A program made the position numbers and the translations under genes. From assembly GCF_010450875.1 (NCBI RefSeq), contig NZ_CP048422.1, forward strand, positions 2,015,001 to 2,079,000: 64,000 nt of DNA. Direction: 5' to 3'. The first letter of the stretch is position 1. Every line of letters begins with the position of its first letter. The notes under the pieces are model-generated. The model saw nothing but the letters and a program-made list of their open reading frames with translations. It was not told the origin of the DNA and searched no databases. This DNA is from Sphingomonas insulae. GTDB taxonomy: Bacteria; Pseudomonadota; Alphaproteobacteria; Sphingomonadales; Sphingomonadaceae. This document shows, in pieces, positions 10,829 through 19,200 of this stretch.

Positions 10829-12165
10829 TCAGGCGGCGGCGCGAACCCGTTCGGCGCCGGCCATCGACACCGGGCCGGCCGAGAGCAGGTCGACGGTCAC
10901 CATGTCGCCGATCGCGGCATCGGTCATCAGATGCACCGATTGCAGCCAGGGCGACTTGCCGAGCATCTGGCCGGGCAGCTTGCCGCGGCGCTCGATCAGC
11001 ACGTCGCACGTGCGGCCGACGCTGGCCTGGTTGAACGCCTGCTGATCGCGACCCAGCGCCGCCTGCAGCCGCTGGAGCCGTTCGTCCATCACCGCATCGG
11101 GGATCGCGCCGGCCATGTCGGCGGCGGGGGTGCCGGGGCGCGGGCTGTATTTGAACGAATAGGCCTGTGCGTAACCGACGGCATCGACCAACGCGATCGT
11201 CTCGGCGAATTCGGCGTCGGTTTCGCCGGGGAAGCCGACGATGAAGTCGCCCGACACGGCGATATCCGGACGTACCGCGCGGACGCGGTCGAGCAGCCGG
11301 AGATAGCTGTCGCGGGTGTGCGAGCGGTTCATCGCCTTCAACACCCGGTCGCTGCCGGCCTGCACCGGCAGATGGAGGAATGGCATCAGGCTCTCGACGT
11401 CGCGATGCGCGTCGATCAGGCCCTGCGTCATGTCGTTGGGATGGCTGGTGGTGTAGCGGATGCGGGTCAGGCCCGGGATCCGATCCAGCGTACGGATCAG
11501 GTCGTGGAGACCCTTGTCGCCGTCCGCCCAGGCATTGACGTTCTGGCCGAGCAGCGTGATTTCGCGCGCGCCGGCATCGACCAGAGCGTGCGCCTCGTCG
11601 ACGATGCCGGCGAACGGGCGGCTGACCTCCGCCCGCGGGTGTAGGGAACGACGCAATAGGTGCAGAATTTGTCGCACCCTTCCTGCACGGTGAGGAAGGC
11701 GGAGGGCGACACCTTGCGGCGGGCGGGCAGGCTGGCGAATTTCGACAGCAACGGCATGTCGGTGTCGAGGCTGGCGGTGCCGGACGCCGCCCGTGCCACG
11801 AGGCCGGGGAGGTTGTGATAGGCCTGCGGGCCGACGACGACGTCGACCTTGGCGCGGCGGACGATCTCGTCGCCCTCCGCCTGCGCGACGCAGCCGGCGA
11901 CCGCGATCATCGGTGCGGGGCGATCCGCCAGGCGGGCATCCTTGCGCAGCCGGCCGATGTCCGAATAGACCTTTTCGGTGGCCCGTTCGCGGATGTGGCA
12001 GGTGTTGAGCACGACGAGGTCGGCGGCACCGGGATCGTCGGTGGCGGTCATGCCGTCCGCCGCCATCAGTTCGGCCATGCGTTCGCCGTCATAGACGTTC
12101 ATCTGGCAGCCGAACGATTTGACGTGGAAGGTTTTCGGGCTGGTCTTGGGATCGGCGGAGGTCAT
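10829..12165 (-). pseudogene. miaB: tRNA-2-methylthio-N6-dimethylallyladenosine synthase, frameshifted
   Basis: Two adjacent frames together give one complete MiaB of about 445 residues. The upstream frame (from MTSADPKT) holds the UPF0004 domain with its three cysteines (SFGCQMN, NTCHIRE, AGCVAQ) and the radical-SAM cluster GCDKFCTYC. The downstream frame holds the rest of the radical-SAM barrel ([12 protein letters not shown]) and the TRAM domain. The switch occurs at 11631-11639: the expected TRG-AEVSRPF needs one more G in the run. MiaB methylthiolates A37 of tRNAs reading UNN codons. Either the gene is inactivated or one base is missing from the assembly; the rest shows no decay, which favours the latter. 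Confidence 0.88.
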
Positions 12166-12287
12166 GCGCGGGCGCATACAGGATGCACGATGGCGTCGCC
12201 AGCCCTGCCGGGTAACGGCGGCGGCGCGACGCGTCTGGCCCTGCGTGCCGATCCGTGGAAGATTGCCGGTCGGGAGAGGGACGGGCG

Positions 12288-13307
12288 ATGGTGCGGGGAT
12301 CGGTTGGCGGCGGGGCGGCGGCGGCGGTCGCGATGGTGCTGGCGGCGCAGGCGGGGCCAACGACCGGGCAGGACATCATCGTCAAGGCCGGACCGCCGCG
12401 CATGGAGGCGGGACTGTGGAGCTTTCATGCCGGAGCGGTATCGGTGGACCCCGTGGCCGGATCGCACGGTCACCGCGGCCGGGGCCCGCAGGACTGGAGC
12501 CTTTGCATCGGCGACGGCAATACGCCCGCGATCCTGGAACAACTGATCGGCGCCCGCGCCGTATCGGACGAGGGTGGGCTGTGTTCGCGCATGGGGCTGA
12601 CGATCACGCGCGATCGGGTGAACGGCAGTCGTCGCTGTGCGCTTGCCGCGCAGGCGGAAGGCGATGCGGGGGTCGTCACCGGGCTGGTCGCCGAGACGCG
12701 GATGCGGGCTGCGATCGCGGCGACCAGCCTGACCGCGGACTATACGCTTCGTGTCGGCAGCCCCGGATATGCCGCGCCGAAAAGTCGGTGGCGGGTATCG
12801 GCCCGCCGCATGGGTGATTGCCAACGGGCGTCGGCGCCGGCGCCGGTCACGGCCGTGGCGGCGCCAATCGCGGTCGCGCCGCCGTCGGCCACGGCCGCGC
12901 GACCGGAACGGTCAGAGGCGACGGCGGACGATGCGCTGGTCGACGGCCCGTTGCCCGGTACGCCGGGGCATCCCGATGTGGCCGAGGGCGCGCCGGCAAC
13001 GACGCCATTGCGCGCCAGCGTGGCGGAGACGCCTGGGGAGCCCGAGGATATCGTCGTGATCGCCCGCAAGCTGCGCCGCATCCGGCTGCATTATGCCAGC
13101 AGCGGCAAGGCGTTCCGCTGGTGCCACGCCGATATTTCGAGCGGCGACCCCAGGCTGGACCGGGTCGGTTGCGCGATGGTGCGGGCCTGCGTGCGCGAAG
13201 GCGAGGATACGACGGATGCGGTGCTTGGCTGCGTCAAGCGCCGCATCGACACGCTCGACCCGGTGACCGGACCGTTGCCCAAACCGGTCGCGCGGCGGCG
13301 GGATTGA
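12288..13307 (+). CDS. Secreted protein, DUF3617-like, function unknown
   Basis: 339 residues. The ATG at 12288 follows GGGAGAGGG by 7 bases; residues 1-28 form an Ala-rich signal peptide ending near TTGQD. The first half (MEAGLWSF, then paired cysteines in [22 protein letters not shown]) resembles DUF3617 periplasmic proteins. After a Pro/Ala-rich linker (about 180-260) comes a second conserved unit, [17 protein letters not shown], followed by three cysteines. It is plus-strand in a minus-strand housekeeping block, between miaB and plsC. No enzyme motif is visible. Confidence 0.75.
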   Translation: MVRGSVGGGAAAAVAMVLAAQAGPTTGQDIIVKAGPPRMEAGLWSFHAGAVSVDPVAGSHGHRGRGPQDWSLCIGDGNTPAILEQLIGARAVSDEGGLCSRMGLTITRDRVNGSRRCALAAQAEGDAGVVTGLVAETRMRAAIAATSLTADYTLRVGSPGYAAPKSRWRVSARRMGDCQRASAPAPVTAVAAPIAVAPPSATAARPERSEATADDALVDGPLPGTPGHPDVAEGAPATTPLRASVAETPGEPEDIVVIARKLRRIRLHYASSGKAFRWCHADISSGDPRLDRVGCAMVRACVREGEDTTDAVLGCVKRRIDTLDPVTGPLPKPVARRRD

Positions 13308-13408
13308 AGCGGACCGCAGCGCCGTGGCCCAGCTATGCGGCCAGCCCCGTGCCACAGCCTCAATGCAGCCCTCTCGCCAAAGCGTGGGAAAGCTGTAGGC
13401 TCGTGGTC

Positions 13409-14209
13409 ATGGAGAGCATTCGCCACATCGCCCTTGCCCTGCTGGCGTCCGCCGGCCTCGGTGTCGTTCCCGTCCATGCGCAGGAGGCGGCGCCGGATGC
13501 GCCGCGCCGCACGCGCATCGGCCTGGGCCCGCAATTGGTGCCGAGTTACCCCGGATCGGATTCGGTAAGCCTGCGCCCGTTCGTGGATGTGTCTCGCACG
13601 CGCGGGGACACGCCGTTCGCATTCGAGGCGCCGGACGAGAGCGCGGGCTTTCCGGTGCTGCGCGACAACCGGTTCCAGTTCGGGCCATCGATCGGCTTCG
13701 AGGGGCGGCGTCGCAGCCGCGATGTCGGTGGCGCGCTGCCGTCGGTGGGCTTCACGGTCGAGGTCGGCGGCTTCGCGCAATATGCGCTGACCGACGCGCT
13801 GCGCGTGCGGGTGGAGGCGCGGCAGGGGATCGGTGGCCACAAGGGGCTGATCGGCATGGTCGGCGCCGATTACGTCGCACGCGATGCGGATCGCTGGCTG
13901 TTTTCGATCGGACCGCGGCTGACGTTGTCGGGCAGCCGCTACAATCGCGCCTATTTCGGGGTTGCGGCCGCCGATGCGGTGCGCGCCGGCCTGCCGGCGT
14001 TCAGGGCGGATGGCGGCGTGCAGGCGGTCGGCGCAACGGCGGGGGCGCTGCGCCAGCTGACCACGCATTGGGGCGTGTCGGGCTATGCCAAATACGATCG
14101 GCTGGTCGACGATCCGGGCCGGTCGCCGGTCGTGCGTGCGTTCGGATCGCGCAACCAGCTGTCGGGCGGGCTGGCGCTGTCCTACACCTTTGGCGCCGGC
14201 ATGCGCTGA
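13409..14209 (+). CDS. MipA/OmpV family outer-membrane protein
   Basis: 266 residues. The signal peptide is MESIRHIALALLASAGLGVVPVHA, cleaved before QEAA. The mature part has alternating beta strands with GLGPQLVPSYPGSDS near its start and a final strand LSYTFGAGMR ending in a near-aromatic terminus, as expected for a small beta-barrel. MipA in E. coli binds MltA and PBP1B; OmpV-type members are porin-like and induced by various solutes, so the exact role here is open. An in-frame extension upstream to 12818 runs antiparallel to real coding sequence and is not used. It ends 10 bases from the convergent plsC. Confidence 0.85.
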   Translation: MESIRHIALALLASAGLGVVPVHAQEAAPDAPRRTRIGLGPQLVPSYPGSDSVSLRPFVDVSRTRGDTPFAFEAPDESAGFPVLRDNRFQFGPSIGFEGRRRSRDVGGALPSVGFTVEVGGFAQYALTDALRVRVEARQGIGGHKGLIGMVGADYVARDADRWLFSIGPRLTLSGSRYNRAYFGVAAADAVRAGLPAFRADGGVQAVGATAGALRQLTTHWGVSGYAKYDRLVDDPGRSPVVRAFGSRNQLSGGLALSYTFGAGMR

Positions 14210-14219
14210 CGGCCGGCGA

Positions 14220-14939
14220 TCAGGCGGCAGCCACGATCGCGGATCGTGCCGCCGCGGCAATGGCCTTGCGGTTGCCGGTTTCGACAGGATCGAAGGGCGC
14301 GAGCAGGTGCAGCGTTACCGGGAAGGTGCCGCGCCGCCGCAGGACGCGCAGGGCATGGTGCTGGCCCGGTTCTTCACCGACCCAGGCGAGATCGGCGGTC
14401 GCCGCCCCATAGTCGATCCGTACCGGCTGGACGCGCACCCCCGGCGGCGGCGGATCCAGCGCGGCGAGCAGCGCGGCCTTGAACGGCAGCAGCGTCCGCC
14501 CGTCGCCCGTCGTTCCCTCCGGAAAGATGGTGACGGGTCGGCCACCACCGATGGCATCGCGCAGCCGCGCGATCTGCGCCGTCACCTGCAAGCGGTCTTC
14601 GCGGGAGACGAACAGCGTGTGGTTGAGCGTGCAGAGCCAGCCGACCAGCGGCACGCCCCGTAGTTCGCCCTTGGCGACGAACGCGCTGCCGGTCGCGCCG
14701 GCGATCGCGAGGATATCGATCCAGCTGAGGTGATTGGCGAGGAGCACAACATCGCGGCGCAGCGGTGTGCCGATCACCCGCACCCGCGCGCCGACAATGC
14801 GCGCGACCAGCCCCAGGAACCGCCGCGGCCATGGCGACGGAATGCGGAACAGCCGCCACAGCCCGTGGATCAGGAGCGCACCCATCAGCGCCGATGCCAA
14901 CGCGGCCAGTCGCAGGCCGAGGCGCAGGTTGCCGGTCAA
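14220..14939 (-). CDS. plsC: Lysophospholipid (1-acyl-glycerol-3-phosphate) acyltransferase
   Basis: 239 residues from a TTG start. Catalytic NHLSWIDI (H-x4-D) lies near residues 69-76 and FPEGTTGDG near 134-142. One N-terminal hydrophobic helix (LAALASALMGALLIHGL) anchors it to the inner membrane. It makes phosphatidic acid from lysophosphatidic acid. No ATG fits the start: the in-frame extension upstream overlaps fur and is not family-like, whereas the TTG at 14939 begins right before the first helix. It follows fur on the same strand. Confidence 0.88.
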   Translation of the reverse strand: MTGNLRLGLRLAALASALMGALLIHGLWRLFRIPSPWPRRFLGLVARIVGARVRVIGTPLRRDVVLLANHLSWIDILAIAGATGSAFVAKGELRGVPLVGWLCTLNHTLFVSREDRLQVTAQIARLRDAIGGGRPVTIFPEGTTGDGRTLLPFKAALLAALDPPPPGVRVQPVRIDYGAATADLAWVGEEPGQHHALRVLRRRGTFPVTLHLLAPFDPVETGNRKAIAAAARSAIVAAA

Positions 14940-14973
14940 GCGAGCATCGTCGCGGGCCGGGCCGCGATCGGCA

Positions 14974-15396
14974 TCACGGCTTGCGGTCGAGGCTGACGCC
15001 GTACAATTCCATGCGGTGATCGACGAGGCGGAAGCCGAGCTTTTCCGCAATCGCCTTTTGCAGCTGCTCGAGTTCCGGATCGACGAACTCGATCACGCGC
15101 CCGGTCTCGACATCGATCAGGTGATCGTGATGCGCCTCGGGCGAGGGTTCGTAGCGGGCGCGGCCATCGCCGAAATCGTGCCGATCGAGGATGCCCGCCT
15201 CTTCGAACAGGCGGACGGTGCGATAGACGGTCGCGATCGAGATGCCGGGATCGATCGCCGAGGCGCGTTCGTACACCTTTTCGACGTCCGGATGGTCTTC
15301 GGCTTCGGACAGGACGCGGGCGATGACGCGGCGCTGTTCGGTGATGCGGAGACCCTTCTGGTTGCAGAGGGCTTCGAGGTCGATCTTGCGAGGCAT
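14974..15396 (-). CDS. fur: Ferric uptake regulator family protein (Fur/Mur)
   Basis: 140 residues: an N-terminal winged helix with GISIATVYRTVRLFEEAGI as recognition region and a dimerisation/metal domain with HHDHLIDVETG (His 89, 90, 92). The C-terminal CxxC zinc pairs of some Fur proteins are absent, as in other alphaproteobacterial members, which respond to iron or manganese. Start MPRKIDLEAL is preferred; an ATG three codons earlier (15405) is possible. A 10-bp inverted repeat 23-56 bases upstream may be an operator. Likely targets in this window are bfd-bfr and the PepSY operon, both preceded by TGCGA/TCGCA palindromes. Confidence 0.93.
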   Translation of the reverse strand: MPRKIDLEALCNQKGLRITEQRRVIARVLSEAEDHPDVEKVYERASAIDPGISIATVYRTVRLFEEAGILDRHDFGDGRARYEPSPEAHHDHLIDVETGRVIEFVDPELEQLQKAIAEKLGFRLVDHRMELYGVSLDRKP

Positions 15397-15418
15397 GAAC
15401 ACCATGTAGTGCAGCGGG

Positions 15419-15452
15419 CTTGTTGCGAAAAGCGAAACCGACTCGCAACAAG
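15419..15452. promoter_or_regulatory. Inverted repeat upstream of fur, possible autoregulatory operator
   Basis: CTTGTTGCGA (15419-15428) and TCGCAACAAG (15443-15452) are perfect 10-bp arms with a 14-base spacer, just upstream of fur. The inner ends TGCGA and TCGCA are the half-sites of alphaproteobacterial Fur boxes, but the spacer is longer than in a normal box. Confidence 0.45.
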
Positions 15453-15554
15453 ATCGGGTTGCGGTGAGGTGATCCCTGGGCGGGTACCACATCCCGTCGG
15501 TGTCGCGCGGGTGGGGTCGCGAAGTGCCTTCAACCAGAAGCGCTGCGCGTCTGG

Positions 15555-15574
15555 ATTCCCGCCTGCGCGGGAAT
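15555..15574. repeat. Short intergenic palindrome ATTCCCGC-CTGC-GCGGGAAT
   Basis: An 8-bp perfect stem with a 4-base loop between fur and rimI, of the dispersed TTCCCGC/GCGGGAA type found in many proteobacteria. A degenerate relative (ATTCCGGCCTACGCCGGG) lies near 16886. Confidence 0.6.
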
Positions 15575-15614
15575 GACGGTGGGGTGCAGGGGCCTGAACC
15601 GACGGCGGTTTCGC

Positions 15615-16082
15615 CTATACGGCGCGGCGGTAGGTGTGGGCGTCGAAGACCTGTCCGGTCTTGCCGCGATAGTAACCGCGGCGCTCCCCGACCTTGGCGA
15701 AGCCCTGCGCGGCGTACAGCTTCACCGCCTCGTTGCCGGCGCGCACCTCGAGATGCAGGTCGGCGATGCCGCCCGCCTGCGCCTCGGCGATGACGGCGCG
15801 CAGCAGGGCGGTGGCGATGCCGCGGCGGCGACAGGCGGGATCGACGGCGAGCAGCAGCAATTCGGCCTCGTCGGCGACGCTGCGCACCATCGCGAAACCG
15901 GCCGGGCGATCGTCCACCGTCGCGAGCGTCAGGCGGACGCCGGGCATGGCGAGCACGCCAAGGCACTGGTTGCGTGTCCACGCCTCGCCATAGGCGGCAT
16001 CGAAGCTGGCGCTCATCAGCGTATCGACGATGGCGACGTCGCGCGCGTCGCCGGTGCGCAGCACGACCTGACGGGTGGGCAT
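15615..16082 (-). CDS. rimI: GNAT N-acetyltransferase, RimI-like
   Basis: 155 residues of one GNAT domain. The acetyl-CoA signature is VDPACRRRGIATALL near residues 82-96, followed by LEVRAGNEAVKLYAAQGFAKVGERRGYY, which is diagnostic of RimI, the acetylase of the N-terminal alanine of ribosomal protein S18 (and possibly others). The ATG overlaps the tsaB stop by one base, TGATG, giving the conserved tsaB-rimI pair. Confidence 0.88.
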   Translation of the reverse strand: MPTRQVVLRTGDARDVAIVDTLMSASFDAAYGEAWTRNQCLGVLAMPGVRLTLATVDDRPAGFAMVRSVADEAELLLLAVDPACRRRGIATALLRAVIAEAQAGGIADLHLEVRAGNEAVKLYAAQGFAKVGERRGYYRGKTGQVFDAHTYRRAV

Positions 16083-16755
16083 CAGGCGACCGTGCCGGCG
16101 GCGGGGAGCTTGCCGCCGGGAAGCTTGGCATCGGGCGCGCGGCCGTAGAGCGGGCGCGGCGGCAGCGTGGCGAGCGGGATCGGCAACAGCAGCGCATCGG
16201 CCGCATTGGGCAGCGCCGGGGTGCCGACCAGATCCGGGGCGACCTGCTGCAGCCAGCGCACGCCGTTGCCGACCGGGTGGCGGCCGGCGAGTGCGTCGAT
16301 CGCCGCGTCGGGGGTGCGCGAGGCGAGGGCGTCGAGGGGCATGGGGCCGGGGGCGAAGGCTTGCATGAACACCTCACCATGCCCTCCTTCCAACATGACT
16401 GCAATGTCATGCACTTGCCCGGCGGCAAAGGCGGCGGCGGCGATCAGCGACAGGCTGGAATACCCGTGGACGTCCGCCCCCCAGCCCAACGCGAGGCCCC
16501 GCGCGGCGGCGATCCCGACGCGCAGGCCGGTGAAGCTGCCCGGGCCGACGTCGACCAGGATATGCGCAGCGCGGCCGCCATCGGGCAGTTCGGCGATCAT
16601 CGGCAGCAATTGTTCGGCATGGCCCCGTCCAACCTCGCGATGCGCGGCGGCGAGGATCGCGCCGCCCTCGATCAGCGCGATCGAGCAGGCGGCGGTGGCG
16701 GTGTCGATGACCAGAGTGCGAATGGCGGGCGAGGGGGGGGAGGTGTGTCGGTCAT
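16082..16755 (-). CDS. tsaB: tRNA threonylcarbamoyladenosine biosynthesis protein TsaB (start affected by poly-C tract)
   Basis: ASKHA-fold partner of TsaD in making t6A37 of ANN-decoding tRNAs; normally essential. Core motifs: IRTLVIDTATAACSIAL, then HAEQLLPMI and VDVGPGSFTGLRVGIAAARGLA. The only ATG nearby (16753-16755, MTDTPPP) is out of frame by one base with the core because the minus-strand C run (16733-16740) has 8 residues; 9 or 6 would restore a 224-residue protein. As written, the frame must start at a rare codon such as TTG at 16801. I take the poly-C as an assembly error or slippage tract. Confidence 0.85.
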
Positions 16756-16936
16756 GGGCTCGTCTGGCGCCCGCTTTGCGACAGGCGGCGGGGGGACACA
16801 AGCGGGCGAGATGCGGTCGGACGGTGACGACCGTCCCGGATACGCCGCCCGCCGGATGTGCCGTCTTACGCGATCCATGGACACGATTCCGGCCTACGCC
16901 GGGGGAGGGCGTGCGTGGTTCGACAGTGAAGCGCGT

Positions 16937-17530
16937 CTACGCGATGGTGTTGAACTTTGCGAAGGCGGGACGGGGCAAGCGGTCGAAGATGCTCGCGGGA
17001 TCGCCGTGGCCGAGCGTAGAGATGAAATTGGTGCGCACCCCGGGCTGGTGGGCGAAGAACGCCTTGTCGACGGCGCCCTGATCGAACCCGGACATCGGGC
17101 CGGTATCGAGCCCCAATGCGCGCGCCGCCATGATGAAATAGGCGCCCTGCAGCGTCGAATTGCGAAACGCCGATGCCTCGCGCAATTCGGTATTGCCGTC
17201 GAACCATGCCTTGGCATCGGTGTGCGGGAACAGTTCGGGCAGATGATCGTGGAATTCCACGTCCATCGCGATGATGACGCTGACCGGCGCGTTGCGGATC
17301 TTCGGCTGGTTCTGCTGCGAGGTGCACGCGGCGAGCTTGTCCTTCGCCTCGTCGCTGGCGCACCAGACGAGGCGTGCGGGCAGCTGGTTGGCCGAGGTCG
17401 GCCCCCATTTCATCAATTCCCAGATCGCGTGCAGCTGATCCTCGCTGACCGGTTCGTCGGTGTAGGCATTGTAGCTGCGCGCCTTGCGGAAGATCGCGTC
17501 GAGCGCGTCGTCGGACAGGATCTGCGACAT
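16937..17530 (-). CDS. Nitroreductase family oxidoreductase, RutE/HadB-like
   Basis: 197 residues, FMN-dependent nitroreductase fold. The N-terminus LDAIFRKARSYNAYTDEPVSEDQL and WGPTSANQLPARLVW match the malonic-semialdehyde reductase (RutE) subgroup; GLDTGPMSGFD near residue 145 is its FMN-region signature. No other rut genes are nearby, so a pyrimidine-degradation role is unlikely and the physiological substrate is unknown. The ATG shares one base with the nifU stop (TGATG), suggesting coupled translation. Confidence 0.88.
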   Translation of the reverse strand: MSQILSDDALDAIFRKARSYNAYTDEPVSEDQLHAIWELMKWGPTSANQLPARLVWCASDEAKDKLAACTSQQNQPKIRNAPVSVIIAMDVEFHDHLPELFPHTDAKAWFDGNTELREASAFRNSTLQGAYFIMAARALGLDTGPMSGFDQGAVDKAFFAHQPGVRTNFISTLGHGDPASIFDRLPRPAFAKFNTIA

Positions 17531-18105
17531 CAGACCGCCCTCACTTCGGTGACTTCGGGGACGTAATATTTCAGCAGCTGCTCGATGCCGTTCTTCAGCG
17601 TCGCACTGGACGAGGGGCAGCCGGCGCAGGCACCCTGCATCGCCAGGAACACCTTGCCCTTGTCGAAGCCCCGGTAGACGATGTCACCGCCGTCGTTGGC
17701 GACCGCGGGGCGGATGCGGGTGTCGATCAGTTCACGGATCTGCGCGACGATTTCGGCATCGGCGGGATCGTCCGTGGCGATCGGTTCGTCCGCGCCCGGC
17801 ACGCTGAAGCCGGCGCTGCCCTGCCGGAACAGCGGCATGTTGGCGGCGAAATGATCGAGCAGGATGGCGAGCACGTCGGGTTTCAGGCTGTGCCATTCGA
17901 CGCCGGGGGCGGCGGTGACGGACACGAAGTCGCGGCCGAAGAACACGCCGGTGACGTCGCCGAGCGCGAACAGCATCTCGGCGAGCGGGCTGGCGTCCGC
18001 TTCCTCAGGCGTGGCGAAGTCGCGCGTGCCCGCATCCATGACGATACGGCCCGGCAGGAACTTCAGCGTCGCCGGATTGGGGGTGGTTTCGGTCTCGATC
18101 AGCAT
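17530..18105 (-). CDS. NifU family Fe-S scaffold/carrier protein (Nfu type)
   Basis: 191 residues: an N-terminal Nfu domain (MLIETETTPNPATLKFLPG to about 85) and a C-terminal NifU-like domain (about 110-190) with the cluster-binding GACAGCPSSSATLKNGIE (CxxC). Such proteins carry [4Fe-4S] clusters to target enzymes; nearby MiaB is one plausible client, by function rather than by evidence. The start is at the conserved MLIETE; MAAM three codons earlier is an alternative. Confidence 0.92.
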   Translation of the reverse strand: MLIETETTPNPATLKFLPGRIVMDAGTRDFATPEEADASPLAEMLFALGDVTGVFFGRDFVSVTAAPGVEWHSLKPDVLAILLDHFAANMPLFRQGSAGFSVPGADEPIATDDPADAEIVAQIRELIDTRIRPAVANDGGDIVYRGFDKGKVFLAMQGACAGCPSSSATLKNGIEQLLKYYVPEVTEVRAV

Positions 18106-18201
18106 GGCTGCCATGTGGACCGTGTCGGGCGGGCGATCAAGCGCAGTGGGGGAAAGGGTTTGTTTCCATCCCCCAATCCCCACCGGACCCGGGGGAGCAC
18201 G

Positions 18202-18984
18202 TCAGGCCTCCAGCGCCTTCACCGCCGCATTCCAGCTGGCGATATTCTGGCGCGCCTCCTGCACGAAGGCGGAGCGGCGGACGAAGCCGAGGAACAGGTC
18301 GGCGAACCATTTGCCCGGATTGCGCAACGGCCGTTCGAACTGGACCAGCAGCACCACGCGGGTGCCGCCGGTGTCGTTCCACACCTCGTGATCGTAGGTA
18401 TCGTCGAACACCAACGTCTCGCCCTCCGCCCAGCGGACGACCCGGTCGGCGACGCGCATGCGCACGTCGCCGTCGCGCGGCACGATCAGGCCGAGGTGGC
18501 AGGTGATGAGCCCCTTCGTCACCCCGCGGTGCGCCGGAATGTGGGTGCCGGGCGCGAGGATGGAGAAGAAGGCGCTGTTGAGGCCGGGGATGCGCTCGAC
18601 CAGCGCCTGCGTCTTCGGACAGCGCGCCAGGTTCTCGTCGATCGGATAGCCGTAACCCCAAAGGAAGAACGAGCGCCATTTGCCGATCCGCGCGATCGAG
18701 CGATGGTCGGGCGAGATCGTGGCGAGGCTGGGCGCAGCGCCGGTCTGGCTGACCGCGATCGCTTCATCGCGAATGTCCTGCCAGTGATCGCGCAGCGATG
18801 CGGTCCAGCCGAAATCGCGGACGTCGAGCACCGGATCGGTGGCGACCAGCGAGGATGCACCGATCAGCCGGTCGAACACCCCGCGTAGGTGCTTGCCGAT
18901 GCGGATGATGAACGGCCGACCGGGTTCGGCCTGCATCGCGACATCGGGTTCGGGCGCGCCGGGCACCAGCGTCAGCTCCGGCAT
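18202..18984 (-). CDS. Aspartyl/asparaginyl beta-hydroxylase domain protein
   Basis: 260 residues from MPELTLVPG. The Fe(II)/2-oxoglutarate oxygenase core has APGTHIPAHRGVTKGLITCHLGL, DDTYDHEVWNDTGG and an Arg in TRVVLLVQFERP. Related bacterial proteins hydroxylate lipid A acyl chains (LpxO) or peptides; the fold alone does not tell which applies. There is no clear membrane segment. The upstream start is uncertain: in-frame ATGs at 19047 and beyond add residues without family likeness. Confidence 0.8.
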   Translation of the reverse strand: MPELTLVPGAPEPDVAMQAEPGRPFIIRIGKHLRGVFDRLIGASSLVATDPVLDVRDFGWTASLRDHWQDIRDEAIAVSQTGAAPSLATISPDHRSIARIGKWRSFFLWGYGYPIDENLARCPKTQALVERIPGLNSAFFSILAPGTHIPAHRGVTKGLITCHLGLIVPRDGDVRMRVADRVVRWAEGETLVFDDTYDHEVWNDTGGTRVVLLVQFERPLRNPGKWFADLFLGFVRRSAFVQEARQNIASWNAAVKALEA

Positions 18985-19200
18985 CGCCGTCGCTTCGCCC
19001 GATTGCCGCCACATTGCGGCCTCCGCCTGCTTCCTTGCCACCGTCATCGCGAGCACCATCATCGAGTCGGCGGGGGTTGGATGCGCCGACTGTCGTCCCA
19101 CGGTTGGCGCTAGACCCCTGCTGGGGCGAAATGATGACCGAAACGAGGGCGATACGGTCACGCTGGCGGCAGCGGGCGGCAGGCGCTACATGAGCGGCCT

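Noticed and set aside
12818..13408. N-terminal extension of the MipA gene upstream of 13409
   Set aside because: It overlaps the real 12288 gene in another frame; a clear signal peptide begins at 13409.
16882..16916. Palindrome near the end of the nitroreductase gene as a terminator
   Set aside because: Imperfect and without a T-tract; it is better seen as a decayed copy of the short palindrome at 15555.
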